From assembly GCA_030630425.1 (NCBI GenBank), contig DAOVNB010000038.1, positions 1 to 6,337 on the forward strand: 6,337 bases of DNA. The letters run 5' to 3'. Every line of letters starts with the position of its first letter. The first letter of the stretch is position 1. Below the pieces are notes generated by a model that ran no database searches, had not been told where the DNA came from, and was given only the letters and a program-made list of their open reading frames with translations. The DNA is from an archaeon. Lineage in GTDB: Archaea; EX4484-52; B79-G9. The position numbers were made by a program, and so were the translations under genes. Shown here piece after piece: positions 5,793 through 6,337 of the stretch.

Positions 5793-6337
5793 ATGAAGGA
5801 AAGAAAATTATTACTCTTGGCTCTTGTCCTATCTTTTATGTTCTCGTTTTCAACAGCTTATGCAGTAACTTTAAGCAATGCAAATATTGACCCTGAAAGC
5901 CCCGTATGGCTTGAGTCAAGCACATTGCAGATGGACTTTACAGTTGACTGCCAAAACAACACAGAGATTCCAAAAGTATACCTAACCCTCCCAGACACAA
6001 CAATAACCTTAATCACTCTTGATTCCGGCAATGCGCCGTATATCGGAAGATACACAATATCGCAGGAAGGAAACTACCAGGCAAATTTCACATGCACTGG
6101 AAACGAAACAACTACAAGCAGCATAATTCCTTTTGAAGTAAAAAAAATGACACTAGACATAACAAGCCCCGAAAATGATAATGTCCCAACAGTATATCCA
6201 ACAGGGGTTATTGAAAACATACGGCTTTCGCTAAAGATAAATGGTGTGTCAGTAAAAGTCGAAGAAGATCCGGGGTTTACCGCAACCCTTGTCGATACAA
6301 ACAATAATAGGTATGCAATAGACATTCTTGAAAAAAA
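5793..6337 (+). CDS. Secreted Ig-like surface protein (5' part, runs off the window)
   Basis: The reading frame is open from ATG 5793 to the window end: 181 complete codons plus two bases. AGGA (5781-5784) lies 8 bases before this ATG; another ATG at 5789 is in a different frame and lacks a signal peptide. Residues 1-24 form a textbook signal peptide ending AYA before VTL. Residues about 25-115 look like an Ig-type beta-sandwich with C53 and C101 placed for a disulfide, and with VYLTLPD and GRYTISQEGNYQANFTC motifs typical of such folds. A second beta-rich domain begins near ITSPENDN (123-130). N55, N98 and N104 are sequons. It starts 44 bases after minD and may be cotranscribed with it, although AAAATATAATTA near 5759-5770 could be a separate TATA box. 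The protein is probably a larger multi-domain surface protein; function unknown. Confidence 0.85.
   Translation, partial: MKERKLLLLALVLSFMFSFSTAYAVTLSNANIDPESPVWLESSTLQMDFTVDCQNNTEIPKVYLTLPDTTITLITLDSGNAPYIGRYTISQEGNYQANFTCTGNETTTSSIIPFEVKKMTLDITSPENDNVPTVYPTGVIENIRLSLKINGVSVKVEEDPGFTATLVDTNNNRYAIDILEK

Noticed and set aside
5858..6325. Two minus-strand open frames near the right end
   Set aside because: Both are antisense to the secreted Ig-like protein that starts at 5793, which has a clear signal peptide and ribosome site.

Overview
The window reads as archaeal DNA. Archaeal BRE/TATA-type promoters (for example CCGAAAC followed by ATTTAAATAC at 1994-2010) stand 55-90 bases upstream of genes. 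Shine-Dalgarno sites match an archaeal 16S 3' end (GGAGGAG, GGTGA). Ile codons are often ATA, the only recognisable housekeeping gene is a MinD/ParA-like ATPase, and almost everything else is an exported or membrane-anchored protein with many N-x-S/T glycosylation sequons. The gene content resembles that of uncultured small-genome archaea (DPANN-like, such as Woesearchaeota/Pacearchaeota relatives), but that placement is a judgement from style and not from a marker gene.

All genes lie on the + strand. Bases 1-162 are an AT-rich upstream region with repeated ATAAAG/TTTAAA motifs and a probable promoter. Bases 163-1926 encode a 587-residue secreted helical protein: signal peptide, Thr/Ser linker, a run of eight 11-residue repeats, a long coiled-coil region, and an acidic tail with nine sequons. 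A stem-loop plus T-tract terminator follows (1938-1971). A monocistronic gene with its own strong promoter (2082-2543) encodes a 153-residue cytosolic-looking protein with a CCCH-like four-Cys motif. A new promoter with a perfect 7-bp inverted repeat at the expected transcription start then leads into a tight three-gene cluster (2615-4918). The first two genes overlap by one base and the third starts 10 bases after the second. All three encode membrane-anchored proteins with extracellular beta-sandwich-like domains. After an 80-base AT-rich gap comes minD (4999-5748, probably a TTG start) with a C-terminal amphipathic helix. It is followed by the 5' part of another secreted, Ig-like protein gene (from 5793) that runs off the window.

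The common theme is the cell envelope: secreted coiled-coil, anchored beta-sandwich and Ig-like proteins, next to a membrane-associated positioning ATPase. The three-gene cluster probably forms one surface complex. Its first member has the layout of WxL-interacting (DUF916/DUF3324) proteins of Gram-positive bacteria. No tRNA, rRNA, CRISPR, transposase or other mobile element was seen.
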